From: a virus
IMG/VR virus record: IMGVR_UViG_3300006037_000014
Location: 1 to 40,889 of that record
DNA length: 40,889 bases
Direction: 5' to 3' (one strand)
Shown in pieces: positions 24,781 to 33,271 of this stretch. Below the pieces are notes generated by a model. It had not been told where the DNA came from. It saw nothing but the letters and a program-made list of their open reading frames with translations, and searched no databases. The position numbers were made by a program, and so were the translations under genes. The number at the start of each line of letters is the position of its first letter. Positions within the stretch are counted from its first letter, which is position 1.

Positions 24781-25983
24781 ATGAGTACAATCAACAATCA
24801 GAACGAAGAGTTTAACGACATTTTTGACATCGGAACAGAATCAATGTTCACACAGGAATCGACAGGTGGCAACAACCAAATTGATCCAGACTATTACAGA
24901 CCATCTCTTAGACTAGAGGACAATAAAGTTCTTGAAAGATATTCGTCTATCATAAGGCTCTTGCCAGATATAAATCACAAAGTTACTGATGCCAAAGCTA
25001 AAGATTTTGGTAAACCAATCACAAAGTACATGAAATATCAGTACTACTTTGATCAAGATCCATTGTCTACACAAAAAGGTGGACTCTATCTTGATTGCCC
25101 AAGCACAGTTGGTGATATTTCAATTTTTTCCATTGCTTACCTTAATTTTTACAAACACGAATCTTCTTTTGTTCGTGATTCTGTTAAAGGTTTTTCAAGG
25201 AAACAATACTTCTGGTCTTTGTGCCAAATCATCAAAGATGTTCAAAATCTTTCTGTTCAAAACACAGTTAAAATCTTGAGATATTCTAAAGGTATCAATG
25301 AGAAAATTGAACTGGAAGCAACAGAGGACTCATCAATTGACAAAAAATCTGTGGTGGTTTTCGATCCAATGAAAGGTAAAGACCTTGTCATGATTATCCA
25401 AGAAGATGAAATTCCAGACAAAAATACTGGTGTTAAAAGAAAACAAATAACATATGACAAATCTTATTTTGCTAACAATCAGAGTGCATTGACTCTTGAT
25501 GGTGGTGTAACAAGATTACAAGATTCTCAAGAAAGCAGAAAATTGGTATTTGAATATTTGAAACAAAATTCACCAGATATGTCTAAGGTTTTCTTCAAAA
25601 CTTGGACTGATGATGATCATGACAGAGCATTACAAATGATTCGTCATTCTTTGCAAGATGAATCATTATTCAACAATCTTATGCAAGCCGCTAAAAAGAA
25701 GAATTACAGATGGACTTTGAAAAACAATGTTTATCAAACGGATTCTCCTGTTCAACAACAAGCACCAATCGTTTCGGAATCTGCTAATGTTACTTTCCAA
25801 AACCCAGTAGTAGATTCTGCACCAAAAGTATCTGCACCATCTGTTGTTGATGGTTTGGCATCTGATTTGAATTCTGAAAAAGCTAGAATTCAAAATTTGG
25901 TGGCTACTGAAAAACCTGCACAAAATTCTGCACCACAAGCGGATTCTGTGGATTTCAGCAATATTGATTTCTCTAAAATATAA
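24781..25983 (+). CDS. 32: T4 gp32-like single-stranded DNA-binding protein
   Basis: A 400-residue protein. After an acidic head (NEEFNDIFDIGTES), the core has the layout known for gp32 relatives in distant T4-like phages: YYRPSLRLEDNKVLERYSSI, IRLLPDI, YYFDQDPLS, GLYLDCPSTVGD, then RKQYFWSLCQIIKDVQN, VKILRYSKGINEKI and a basic/aromatic segment, ending in a low-complexity Ala/Gln/Pro region and a short tail (SVDFSNIDFSKI). T4 gp32 (301 residues) coats single-stranded DNA during replication and recombination and has a zinc site with Cys and His; I do not see that set here, so the fold may be zinc-free. A primase gene follows at once, with hairpins at the junction. Expression is likely strong and early. 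Confidence 0.78.
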   Translation: MSTINNQNEEFNDIFDIGTESMFTQESTGGNNQIDPDYYRPSLRLEDNKVLERYSSIIRLLPDINHKVTDAKAKDFGKPITKYMKYQYYFDQDPLSTQKGGLYLDCPSTVGDISIFSIAYLNFYKHESSFVRDSVKGFSRKQYFWSLCQIIKDVQNLSVQNTVKILRYSKGINEKIELEATEDSSIDKKSVVVFDPMKGKDLVMIIQEDEIPDKNTGVKRKQITYDKSYFANNQSALTLDGGVTRLQDSQESRKLVFEYLKQNSPDMSKVFFKTWTDDDHDRALQMIRHSLQDESLFNNLMQAAKKKNYRWTLKNNVYQTDSPVQQQAPIVSESANVTFQNPVVDSAPKVSAPSVVDGLASDLNSEKARIQNLVATEKPAQNSAPQADSVDFSNIDFSKI

Positions 25984-25988
25984 TCAAC

Positions 25989-26003
25989 ATTTCCAATGGA
26001 AAT
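25989..26003 (+). promoter_or_regulatory. Hairpin enclosing the primase start codon
   Basis: ATTTCC and GGAAAT pair around the three-base loop AAT; the ATG at 25996 begins in the loop. It could limit initiation of primase translation. A second Met codon (26002) follows in frame. Confidence 0.4.
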
Positions 26004-27126
26004 GGATTTCTTAGAATTTACAAGCCACTTAGATAGTGGCTTGTCTTTTAAAAAAGAGAAAATCACATATGATTCTGTTGAGAAAAAATTCAAATCTGTT
26101 ATTACTGATATTTTGTCCTCCAAATTCACCAATGGTGAAAAAAGGAGGACAAATTTCTTTTCTCAAAGAATAAATTTCTCTTGTCCTTATTGTGGTGATT
26201 CAAATTCTGATTCATCAATGAAAAGAGGTAATATTTATAAAAATTCTCTTCAATATGTTTGTTTCAATTGTGGTGAGAAAAAATCCCTTATATCATTTTT
26301 AAGAGATTTCAATAAAGATTCAGAATTTGAATATGAAGAACTTGAATTCATAAAAACAATACTTGCTGAATCCACACAACACAACACAGCAAGATCAGCC
26401 ACAAAAATATTTAGTCTTATCCATGAAATGGAGAAATACTGTTTCAAGAAAGATACTATCATGGGCTACTATGGTCATTTACCAATCACAAACAATAAAA
26501 GAGCTTACGATTATGTTTTCAAAGAGAGGAAACAAGATCCAAAAGATGTAAACAAATTTGGATATTCACCAAAAGATGATGCCATAGTCGTTTATAATAC
26601 CTCAAATTCTGGGCAAGAGATTATAGCCTTCCAAATGAGATATTTTAAACCAAAATTTAACAAACAGAGATTTGACACTTTTGATTATCATAGAATTTAC
26701 AGAGAGGTTTTCGGTGCTGAATTTGAAGATGAGAACACAAAAGCGAAATTAACAAGAATTTCCAATTTGTATGATATTTTCCATGTAAATTTTTCAGATA
26801 ACATTTTCATCTTCGAAGGTGCTTTTGATTCAAATCTGGTCAATAATTCTATTGCAACATGGTCTGCAGGGAATAAGGTTTATTTCCCATCTGGTTTGTA
26901 TTTATATGATAATACAAAAATAGATCAAAGAGGTATGCAAGAATCTTTGGTTATGCTACAAGCCAAATATTATGTGTTTTTATGGGGCATGTATCTTGAT
27001 GAAAATCCACAATATGCTCATTGTAAAGATTTGAATGATATCTATAAAAAATCTTTAAATCCACCAAAAGAAAAAGATCTTTTAAAATATTTTTCAAAAG
27101 ATCCACTTGACATTATATTTTTATGA
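25996..27126 (+). CDS. 61: T4 gp61-like DNA primase
   Basis: A 376-residue protein. A zinc-ribbon-type N-terminus has CPYC (63-66) and CFNC (89-92), with the intervening SMKRGNIYKNSLQYV loop. The C-terminal part contains a TOPRIM-like segment, FIFEGAFDSNLVNNSIATWS (271-290), with Glu-274 and Asp-278 as expected for catalytic residues; the paired acidic motif further on is less clear. T4 gp61 (342 residues) makes short RNA primers with the gp41 helicase. The length, zinc site and its position after gp32 fit. The start codon lies in a small hairpin, and two stronger hairpins are inside the first 55 codons. The stop overlaps the next start (ATGA), so translation is coupled. Confidence 0.8.
   Translation: MEMDFLEFTSHLDSGLSFKKEKITYDSVEKKFKSVITDILSSKFTNGEKRRTNFFSQRINFSCPYCGDSNSDSSMKRGNIYKNSLQYVCFNCGEKKSLISFLRDFNKDSEFEYEELEFIKTILAESTQHNTARSATKIFSLIHEMEKYCFKKDTIMGYYGHLPITNNKRAYDYVFKERKQDPKDVNKFGYSPKDDAIVVYNTSNSGQEIIAFQMRYFKPKFNKQRFDTFDYHRIYREVFGAEFEDENTKAKLTRISNLYDIFHVNFSDNIFIFEGAFDSNLVNNSIATWSAGNKVYFPSGLYLYDNTKIDQRGMQESLVMLQAKYYVFLWGMYLDENPQYAHCKDLNDIYKKSLNPPKEKDLLKYFSKDPLDIIFL
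26020..26044 (+). terminator. Hairpin after gp32, inside the primase start region
   Basis: ACAAGCCACT and AGTGGCTTGT flank a five-base loop and are followed by CTTTT. It resembles a terminator or attenuator for gp32, but it lies about eight codons into the primase gene. It may let gp32 be made in excess over primase. Confidence 0.5.
26112..26153 (+). repeat. Two-tier hairpin in primase coding sequence
   Basis: Outer arms TTTGTCCTCC and GGAGGACAAA (10 bp) enclose an inner stem TTCACC/GGTGAA with loop AAT. It is the third hairpin in about 170 bases at the gp32/primase junction. In RNA it is the most stable of the three by inspection. Confidence 0.5.
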
Positions 27127-27332
27127 CAGACGAAACATATGATATTGAAATTCATAAATTTTTCGAAGCATCAGAAAAGAAAGGCTTAAAATACCCAGTA
27201 CAATTTGAGGCTTCTGAGATTGAAATACCACAAATTGATTTCAATATTTCTGAATATAAACAAAAGCAAGAAGTAAAAATACTTGAATACAAGAAAACAA
27301 AAGAAAATTTAGATAAGGAAAGCTTATGGTAG
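27123..27332 (+). CDS. Small uncharacterised protein between primase and UvsY
   Basis: A 69-residue acidic, Lys/Glu-rich protein (MTDETYDIEIHKFFEASEKK, then YKQKQEVKILEYKKTKENLD). No family is recognised. It starts within the stop of the primase gene (ATGA overlap) and its own last codons overlap the UvsY-like start, so it is translated as part of the replication operon. It has a predicted helical tail and no cysteine. A role as a small regulator of primase or recombination is possible only by association. Confidence 0.55.
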   Translation: MTDETYDIEIHKFFEASEKKGLKYPVQFEASEIEIPQIDFNISEYKQKQEVKILEYKKTKENLDKESLW

Positions 27333-27805
27333 AAAATGACGATATATTTGATTTAGAAACAGAATCAACAAGACTTAAAGGTTCTGAAATTGAACATTTA
27401 TCTTCGGATGTTATTGCTATTTCCAAAACCGTTAAGAAACTTGCTTCATATATGGCAAAATCTGAGGTTATAGCAAAACATAGGTCTGAATTTTATTCCT
27501 ATAGACAAGAACTTGTGGAAATTAAACACAGATCCATTTATAAATGTTCACTTTTACAATCGAAACTAGCCAAAAAGAAGGAGAAAAACATGGTTGAAAT
27601 AAAAACTGGTAAATCAAACACACAATATAGACCAAACAACCTTGATGAACTTTCAATTATGCAAAAATCTCAACTCGCAGATGATGATTTTGAGGTTTCC
27701 GTTTTTAACAAATTCATAGATTTCGTGTTGGATTCATTAAAAAGTGTAGATCACATGATCTATGGTATAGAACAATCAATAATATTAGATAGAGATTACA
27801 GATGA
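27326..27805 (+). CDS. uvsY: UvsY-like recombination mediator
   Basis: A 159-residue helical protein. After an acidic start (MVENDDIFDLE), the pattern matches T4 UvsY (137 residues): a first helix with SKTVKKLASYMAKSEVIAKH, a basic central part (YRQELVEIKHRSIYKCSLLQ, KKKEKNMVEI), then the LSIMQKSQLADDDFEVSVFN and KFIDFVLDSLKSVDHMIYGI helices that mirror the end of UvsY (MKTVLSADKDVLKVD, then a helix ending GFAIKHI). T4 UvsY forms hexamers that load the UvsX recombinase onto gp32-coated DNA. Its place between gp32/primase and UvsW supports this; in T4 uvsY and uvsW are also neighbours. It overlaps the previous gene by 7 bases and the next by 4. Confidence 0.75.
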   Translation: MVENDDIFDLETESTRLKGSEIEHLSSDVIAISKTVKKLASYMAKSEVIAKHRSEFYSYRQELVEIKHRSIYKCSLLQSKLAKKKEKNMVEIKTGKSNTQYRPNNLDELSIMQKSQLADDDFEVSVFNKFIDFVLDSLKSVDHMIYGIEQSIILDRDYR

Positions 27806-28200
27806 AAAATTTAGTGGTAATAGAGATGGGTGGTATTGGTCTTATAGACCACGAAGAATTTGATAATGAAAAAGATGCTAGAGATAGTATCATAAACAAA
27901 AACACAGATACTTGTTTATACAACAAAGATACCAATGATTTTGTTTGGCTAAATGAAAACCATTCTGAAAATTGGGTAAGTATAAGAATGCAAAAGGATG
28001 AATTTGTTAGACAGTATATTGACAAAAAATTTAAAAGTAAAAACAATATCTCATATCCAACAGAAAAAGAAATAAAAGATGCATCTAAATATTTTTACAC
28101 GGTAGAATCTGAATATGTGCAAGCTATATCTGATCATTACTTTCAGAAAGGTGCACAATGGGTAATAGAGCAAATCCAAAATAAAAATAAACCATTATGA
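27802..28200 (+). CDS. Uncharacterised protein between UvsY and UvsW
   Basis: A 132-residue protein with no recognised family. It begins MKNLVVIEMGGIGLIDHEEF, has a Trp-containing central part (DFVWLNENHSENWVSIRMQK) and a helical C-terminus (YVQAISDHYFQKGAQWVIEQ). There are no cysteine zinc motifs or membrane segments. Its start overlaps the stop of uvsY and its stop overlaps the start of uvsW (ATGA each time), so it is an integral member of the recombination operon. It may help recombination-dependent replication; that is only guilt by association. Confidence 0.55.
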   Translation: MKNLVVIEMGGIGLIDHEEFDNEKDARDSIINKNTDTCLYNKDTNDFVWLNENHSENWVSIRMQKDEFVRQYIDKKFKSKNNISYPTEKEIKDASKYFYTVESEYVQAISDHYFQKGAQWVIEQIQNKNKPL

Positions 28201-29738
28201 GAGCAAAAGTGAGCGGTAAAAATCTCCTGTTGGAATATGACAGTGCAATGGAAAGAAAACAGCTATTTTTATCTTTCACAAAGAAGATAAGAAATTGGAG
28301 ATTCAGAACCAAAGGTAAAGCATGGAATGGTGATGTATCATTTTTATCTTCAGATGGTTCAAGAATGTCTTTTGGTTTGTGGCAAAATCTTTATAATATT
28401 TGTAACAAGTATGGTGTGAAGTTGGAAATCATAGATCTTGAAACTGTCATAAATGAGGAATTTTCATATGAATTTGTTGAATCTTTCTGTTTTAAACTGT
28501 TTGAAAAAGATCTTTTAAAACCAAGACCATATCAGATAGATTCTGTATTTAGATTTCTAAAATACAAATTTGCCATGGCTGATCTAGCACCAAGGGCCGG
28601 AAAGACTATGATAGCATATATGTATATTATGCTTCTTAAATATAGCAAAAAATTGGGCAGAATACTTATAATTTGTCCAGATGCCGATCTTGTTATACAA
28701 TTTTATAATGATTTCACAAATTTTGCTAAAACACAGAACATACAGTTGAATATGTGTCAAGTGCATGGTGGTAGTTCACTTAAAGATATTAAACAATATG
28801 ATATTATAGTGGGTAGTTTTTTAACACTTGGTAACAGAAACGCTGAATTTTTTGATGGTATTACTAGAATTTTGTGTGATGAAGTTCACAGAGCAGAATC
28901 TAAAACTATAAAAGATATCATAGCAAAAAATCAGAATGTCATATCAAGAACTGGATTCACAGGATCACTTATAACTGATGATTCTGCAGAATATTTCGCA
29001 TTGATAGAAAATTTTGGTCCAGTTATAAAGACTGTGACCAAAAAAGACCTAATGAATGCAGGGTTTGCAACACCAATAATAATAAAAGTCATAAAATTAT
29101 CTTGGGCTGATTTAAATACAAGAAAGAATTTAGCAAGACTTAACCAAAATAAGAACAAAGAAGAATATAGTGTTGACGGTATTGGTCTATACGAACTTGA
29201 AAGACAAACCATAAGAGATTCCCAAGAGAGATTAGAATGGGTATGCAAATTTATAGCGAGCATAGAGAAAAACACACTTGTTTATTTTTCAGATAAAAAA
29301 TATAAATACGGGAAGAGAATAGTAGAAAGACTGAAATTGATTTCAGGTAAAGAAGTTTATTATGTCGATGGTGATATTTCAACCGAAACAAGAAAAACTA
29401 TAATAGCAAGGATGGAAGAATCAAACAACTGCATTCTTGTTGCTAGTTTTCAGACTTTTTCTACTGGTAAAACTGTGAAGAATCTACACAATATTGTTAC
29501 AGCTGAATCTATAAAATCAGAGGTTATACTTGATCAGGCTACTGGTAGAGGTATGACACTTAGTGATAATAAAGAATCTTTGAAAGATTCTTTTGTTTGG
29601 TATGATCTTGCTGATGATCTCTCATGTATGGAAGAAGGTTATGTTTATGAATCATACCAAATGTCACACATGAGAGAAAGGATGAAATATTACAGAAAAG
29701 AGAATTTCCAATATCAACTAATAGAAAGAAATATTTAA
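28197..29738 (+). CDS. uvsW: UvsW-like SF2 DNA helicase
   Basis: A 513-residue helicase of the T4 UvsW type (T4: 503 residues). After an N-terminal domain of about 100 residues (the T4 protein has a small DNA-binding domain there), helicase motifs follow: RPYQ (110-113, Q-type), APRAGKT (131-137, Walker A), DEVH (228-231), TGFTGS (252-257), ASFQTFSTG (416-424) and QATGRG (447-452). UvsW unwinds D-loops and R-loops and reverses forks, and drives the switch from origin- to recombination-dependent replication. It is the last gene of the gp32-uvsY-uvsW operon and ends ten bases from a convergent structural gene. Its start overlaps the preceding stop by four bases. Confidence 0.85.
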   Translation: MRAKVSGKNLLLEYDSAMERKQLFLSFTKKIRNWRFRTKGKAWNGDVSFLSSDGSRMSFGLWQNLYNICNKYGVKLEIIDLETVINEEFSYEFVESFCFKLFEKDLLKPRPYQIDSVFRFLKYKFAMADLAPRAGKTMIAYMYIMLLKYSKKLGRILIICPDADLVIQFYNDFTNFAKTQNIQLNMCQVHGGSSLKDIKQYDIIVGSFLTLGNRNAEFFDGITRILCDEVHRAESKTIKDIIAKNQNVISRTGFTGSLITDDSAEYFALIENFGPVIKTVTKKDLMNAGFATPIIIKVIKLSWADLNTRKNLARLNQNKNKEEYSVDGIGLYELERQTIRDSQERLEWVCKFIASIEKNTLVYFSDKKYKYGKRIVERLKLISGKEVYYVDGDISTETRKTIIARMEESNNCILVASFQTFSTGKTVKNLHNIVTAESIKSEVILDQATGRGMTLSDNKESLKDSFVWYDLADDLSCMEEGYVYESYQMSHMRERMKYYRKENFQYQLIERNI

Positions 29739-29748
29739 TATAATATTC

Positions 29749-32700
29749 TTAATTTATTGATGTTGGTTTATATGACATTGATACTTCTATATCAAAGCTA
29801 AATAGACCTTGGTTTTTAACAGGAATATCAACACCAATCTTCTTTGTGTATGTGATGTTCGATAATTGGTTACTGTCACCACCTATATTACCAATTCCTG
29901 ATGATCCAGCCCCATTATAATCAGTTGCCCTACAGCTAAAAATAAAAGGTATTCTAAGATTGGCAGAATTTTTAACTATTTTTGTTGAATTATAAATCGG
30001 TGAATCTATGGCTATAGAACTATGATCATTTGGTGCTAAAAACAAATAAGCACCACAAGTATACTTCCCGATCAGATATTTATCATTTTTATAAAAACCA
30101 AATTTTCTTTGTAGATTAGAAACCCCAACAACATCTGATTGTGGAACTGTATCATAGCTGAACATTGATAACTGTTTAAGATAGTCATCACTTCCGCTTG
30201 GTATATTGAAAGATTTGCTATGGTAAAATTGTGGATAGAAAATTTCAGTTTTGTCAGCATTGTACGGATTTTGATTTATGAACCCATTGCTTGAGAATCT
30301 AACTTCAAATTCATTCATAAAATCAGAACCAAGCTGTATGTCTGGATGATCTGTGTGTACACAAAAATCTGAAAGGAATCCATTGCCATTTGGTGTGGTG
30401 GCTGTAGTCTTTGTTAGATTCCAAACATACGATGTTGGCGTACCAGATGTTCCATTTGGTAATAAAATATCATCTACCGTACCATTACCATCAATATAAA
30501 GTTCATTACTTAGTGTTACGTCTTTATATCTTGAATAGATAACTTGGCCTTTTGATTGGCCAGATTGTATACCAACCTTATTTATTTTCGGTGATCCTAT
30601 TGTTGTGTATAAACCTATTAAATCGACATCAGTTCTTGTTGCTCTTAAAGAAATCGGTGCTTTCCAATATTTTCTATATTCCTTATATTCTCTTGTATCA
30701 ATCAAATATCCAGTATAATCGTCTGCCGTGTTATTTGTTGAAGAACCCATTTTTGGTATTATATCTTTATAAGACCCAGGAACATAAGATAATAGTTCCA
30801 GATCTATTTGAGATAAATCAGAAATCTCAATATAATAAAGTTTACTAACAATTTCACCTTTTTTAACAACTATATCTTTTACTATGTCTGAATAATAACC
30901 ACCGAATATTTTTATGGTATCATTTTTGTTAACATCAGCAACAAAATTGCCAAATTCATCAACAATGGAGATCTTCATTGTTGGATTTTCGCCATTTATG
31001 ATAGAGGTTAATTTTGATATTGTGTTCTTCATATCAAGTATTTCATCCTCTACCGATTTAGGTTCATTCTCTGGGGTTTTAGTGCTTGTGAAAATAGATT
31101 TAGCCGAATGAGAGAAGAAAGATTTTTGTGTTCTGATCTGTTCAGCCAAATGCTCTGGTAAGCCTATGGATGTCAGTTCTTTTTTTATGGAACTAACAGC
31201 CTGTTCTATTGTGATATCATTTGTTGATGATTTTGTTTTGGCAAATTTATCCTCTGGGAATTCTATGATAACAGAACTTGACCAATCAGATTCTATTTGA
31301 TTCTTTGGATATCCTGCCTCTGATATAGACTTTATACGAATTTCAAGATTTTCTCCAGATGCTATTGGTATTTGTAATTGATTAAAATTTACAACATCTG
31401 GATTTAAGGTATCTTCATTATCCCAAATGCTATTACCGCTAGCATCCACAGTTTTATTCCTCAATTTTGAATATACCCTTTCCCATTTAGAAATAACACC
31501 TTTTATATCAGCACCAGTATTTGATTTGAAATTGAATTCGGAAATTTCTGAACTTGTATTATCTTTCTTCAAATATCTATATTCAATAATAAATTGAACA
31601 ACCTCTTGCTTCCCAATTTTATTTAGAGAATCTTTATATTTTGGTGCTGGTACACCCCAAAAGCCTCTTGTTCTATATTTTGCCACAAAATCTGCCGCAT
31701 TTTTATTCAAATTGGCTATCTCCGAAACAATAGAATCATATTGGGTAGATAAAGAATCACGATCTGATTGCATTTTGAGAAGTTTCTCATTCTCTTTTGT
31801 ATAATCTTGGCTATTGACAAATTTTGTGGTAGCAAGTTTTTCCTTTTGTAATTTTATTGATGCGTCTAAAGCGGTTATATTAGATTTTAATTGATCCTTT
31901 TGATAGGTTTTTGATTTTAAAACCTTATCATCTGAAAAAGAATTAAGATGCTGATTTATAATTTCGACTCTGAAATTTGAAACATCAAGAATTGGTGCAT
32001 CTGGTTTAACCCCATCAACATGGGATATATTATTATCTTTTGCGAATGTTTCCAAAGATTTACCAATGTCTGTTATATTGGTGTTGTAGAAATCAAGAAG
32101 ATTTGAGGTATTATCGTTTGAATTTATAAATTCGTTTGTGTAGACACCAATACCAGAACCCCAAGATAGATTTATAACAGAGCCATTCGAATTTATTGGT
32201 TTGAACCAATAAATTGCATATTGATTTGGAACAATATCGACATCTATCGACATTGAAGTATTTTTCTTTGGATATATTGCTAAGGAATCTACTGTTATTC
32301 TGATATCTGTTGCACCATAATTTCTCTTAAATTCGACTTCTGAAGTTGATAAATCAACAGACAAAACTTCATATACTGTGTCAAATTTACCAGATTTGCT
32401 TTCAATAAAAAGATCTCCTACCTTTATTGAAACCTCTGTATTATCTGCGGTGTTTATATAAGTTGGTTTATCTAATTTGTAAATTATCTTTTTAATTGGT
32501 GTTACAATACCATCAACTATGATAGAAGAAGTTTTGTTGAATTTATTTAAAACAGTGAATTTCCCAGAGATTTGTGGTATATCTGGTCTTGTCTGATAAA
32601 TCGTATCAAATTCTGAGAAAGAAATACCAGCATCCAATAGAGAATTTGTAGTATCATCGAAATCTAAATTGTTTACACCTTTTATTTTCGATTCGAAATG

Positions 32701-33213
32701 GAATAGATCATCAGAAGAGACTATATCACAAACAACCTTTCTACATAAGACAGAATTTGCCACATCAAAATTTGGTATAAGGAAAGTTGTATACAGCTGT
32801 GGTGTTAGGAATTTATCAAATATATTATTATTTCTTGTGGAAAATGTCTTTGGCATAATAAGATTTGGAACAGTTGGTAATTCAACAGAACCCACTGTAT
32901 TTACAATATATTTTATATTACCATTTTCATCTTTTATATAAGCTTTAGATAAACCTATACCAGAAATATTATTAACATTATTAGAAAGTCTTTTGATCTC
33001 TTGGATCATATAATTGAAAGACTTTATTTCTATTTTATTAACAGTACCATCTTGTAATTCATAATTAAGAATAACCGAATCAGAATTCGTTGTTGATAAA
33101 GTTTGTAAATTTTGTATGATTTCTAAAGAATTTTTTTCTCTCCTTAATATTTCTTGTACAATAGATTCTAACGTATTTTCCATTAAAATATTTTTAATTT
33201 CTTTATATATCAT
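29749..33213 (-). CDS. Large tail or baseplate structural protein, FN3-like
   Basis: A 1154-residue protein. The first 75 residues are helical (RREKNSLEIIQNLQTL), then a beta-rich body. Around residues 400-630 there are fibronectin-III-like strands (KPDAPILDVSNFRVEII, VVQFIIEYRYLKKD, LEIRIKSISEAGYPK, DWSSSVIIEFPE) interrupted by a coiled-coil insert (LDASIKLQKEKLATTKF onward, about 455-520). The middle has a helical stretch (VEDEILDMKNTISKLTSIIN) and the end is beta-rich with a Gly-Gly-Asp-Ser-Asn loop. The organisation suggests a tail or baseplate spike/fibre hinge in a large phage. No T4 counterpart can be named. The start could also be the internal Met at 33183 (MENTLESIVQ), which follows a more A-rich leader. 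Confidence 0.6.
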   Translation of the reverse strand: MIYKEIKNILMENTLESIVQEILRREKNSLEIIQNLQTLSTTNSDSVILNYELQDGTVNKIEIKSFNYMIQEIKRLSNNVNNISGIGLSKAYIKDENGNIKYIVNTVGSVELPTVPNLIMPKTFSTRNNNIFDKFLTPQLYTTFLIPNFDVANSVLCRKVVCDIVSSDDLFHFESKIKGVNNLDFDDTTNSLLDAGISFSEFDTIYQTRPDIPQISGKFTVLNKFNKTSSIIVDGIVTPIKKIIYKLDKPTYINTADNTEVSIKVGDLFIESKSGKFDTVYEVLSVDLSTSEVEFKRNYGATDIRITVDSLAIYPKKNTSMSIDVDIVPNQYAIYWFKPINSNGSVINLSWGSGIGVYTNEFINSNDNTSNLLDFYNTNITDIGKSLETFAKDNNISHVDGVKPDAPILDVSNFRVEIINQHLNSFSDDKVLKSKTYQKDQLKSNITALDASIKLQKEKLATTKFVNSQDYTKENEKLLKMQSDRDSLSTQYDSIVSEIANLNKNAADFVAKYRTRGFWGVPAPKYKDSLNKIGKQEVVQFIIEYRYLKKDNTSSEISEFNFKSNTGADIKGVISKWERVYSKLRNKTVDASGNSIWDNEDTLNPDVVNFNQLQIPIASGENLEIRIKSISEAGYPKNQIESDWSSSVIIEFPEDKFAKTKSSTNDITIEQAVSSIKKELTSIGLPEHLAEQIRTQKSFFSHSAKSIFTSTKTPENEPKSVEDEILDMKNTISKLTSIINGENPTMKISIVDEFGNFVADVNKNDTIKIFGGYYSDIVKDIVVKKGEIVSKLYYIEISDLSQIDLELLSYVPGSYKDIIPKMGSSTNNTADDYTGYLIDTREYKEYRKYWKAPISLRATRTDVDLIGLYTTIGSPKINKVGIQSGQSKGQVIYSRYKDVTLSNELYIDGNGTVDDILLPNGTSGTPTSYVWNLTKTTATTPNGNGFLSDFCVHTDHPDIQLGSDFMNEFEVRFSSNGFINQNPYNADKTEIFYPQFYHSKSFNIPSGSDDYLKQLSMFSYDTVPQSDVVGVSNLQRKFGFYKNDKYLIGKYTCGAYLFLAPNDHSSIAIDSPIYNSTKIVKNSANLRIPFIFSCRATDYNGAGSSGIGNIGGDSNQLSNITYTKKIGVDIPVKNQGLFSFDIEVSMSYKPTSIN

Positions 33214-33271
33214 ATATAGATTTGGCTACCTTTTGAGTAGCCAAAAAACTTGTATGGATTTGTCTATTTTA
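33214..33271. other. Gap with a terminator-like hairpin
   Basis: The 58-base gap between two minus-strand structural genes contains an inverted repeat with arms TTTGGCTAC and GTAGCCAAA at 33221-33245 (7-base loop). On the minus strand it follows the stop of the 282-residue gene and precedes the 1154-residue gene. It may end one transcript, or be processed between the two. Confidence 0.5.
33221..33245 (-). terminator. Hairpin between two structural genes
   Basis: Nine-base arms (TTTGGCTAC / GTAGCCAAA) with a seven-base loop. No long T run follows on either strand, so termination is likely but may be weak. Confidence 0.45.
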
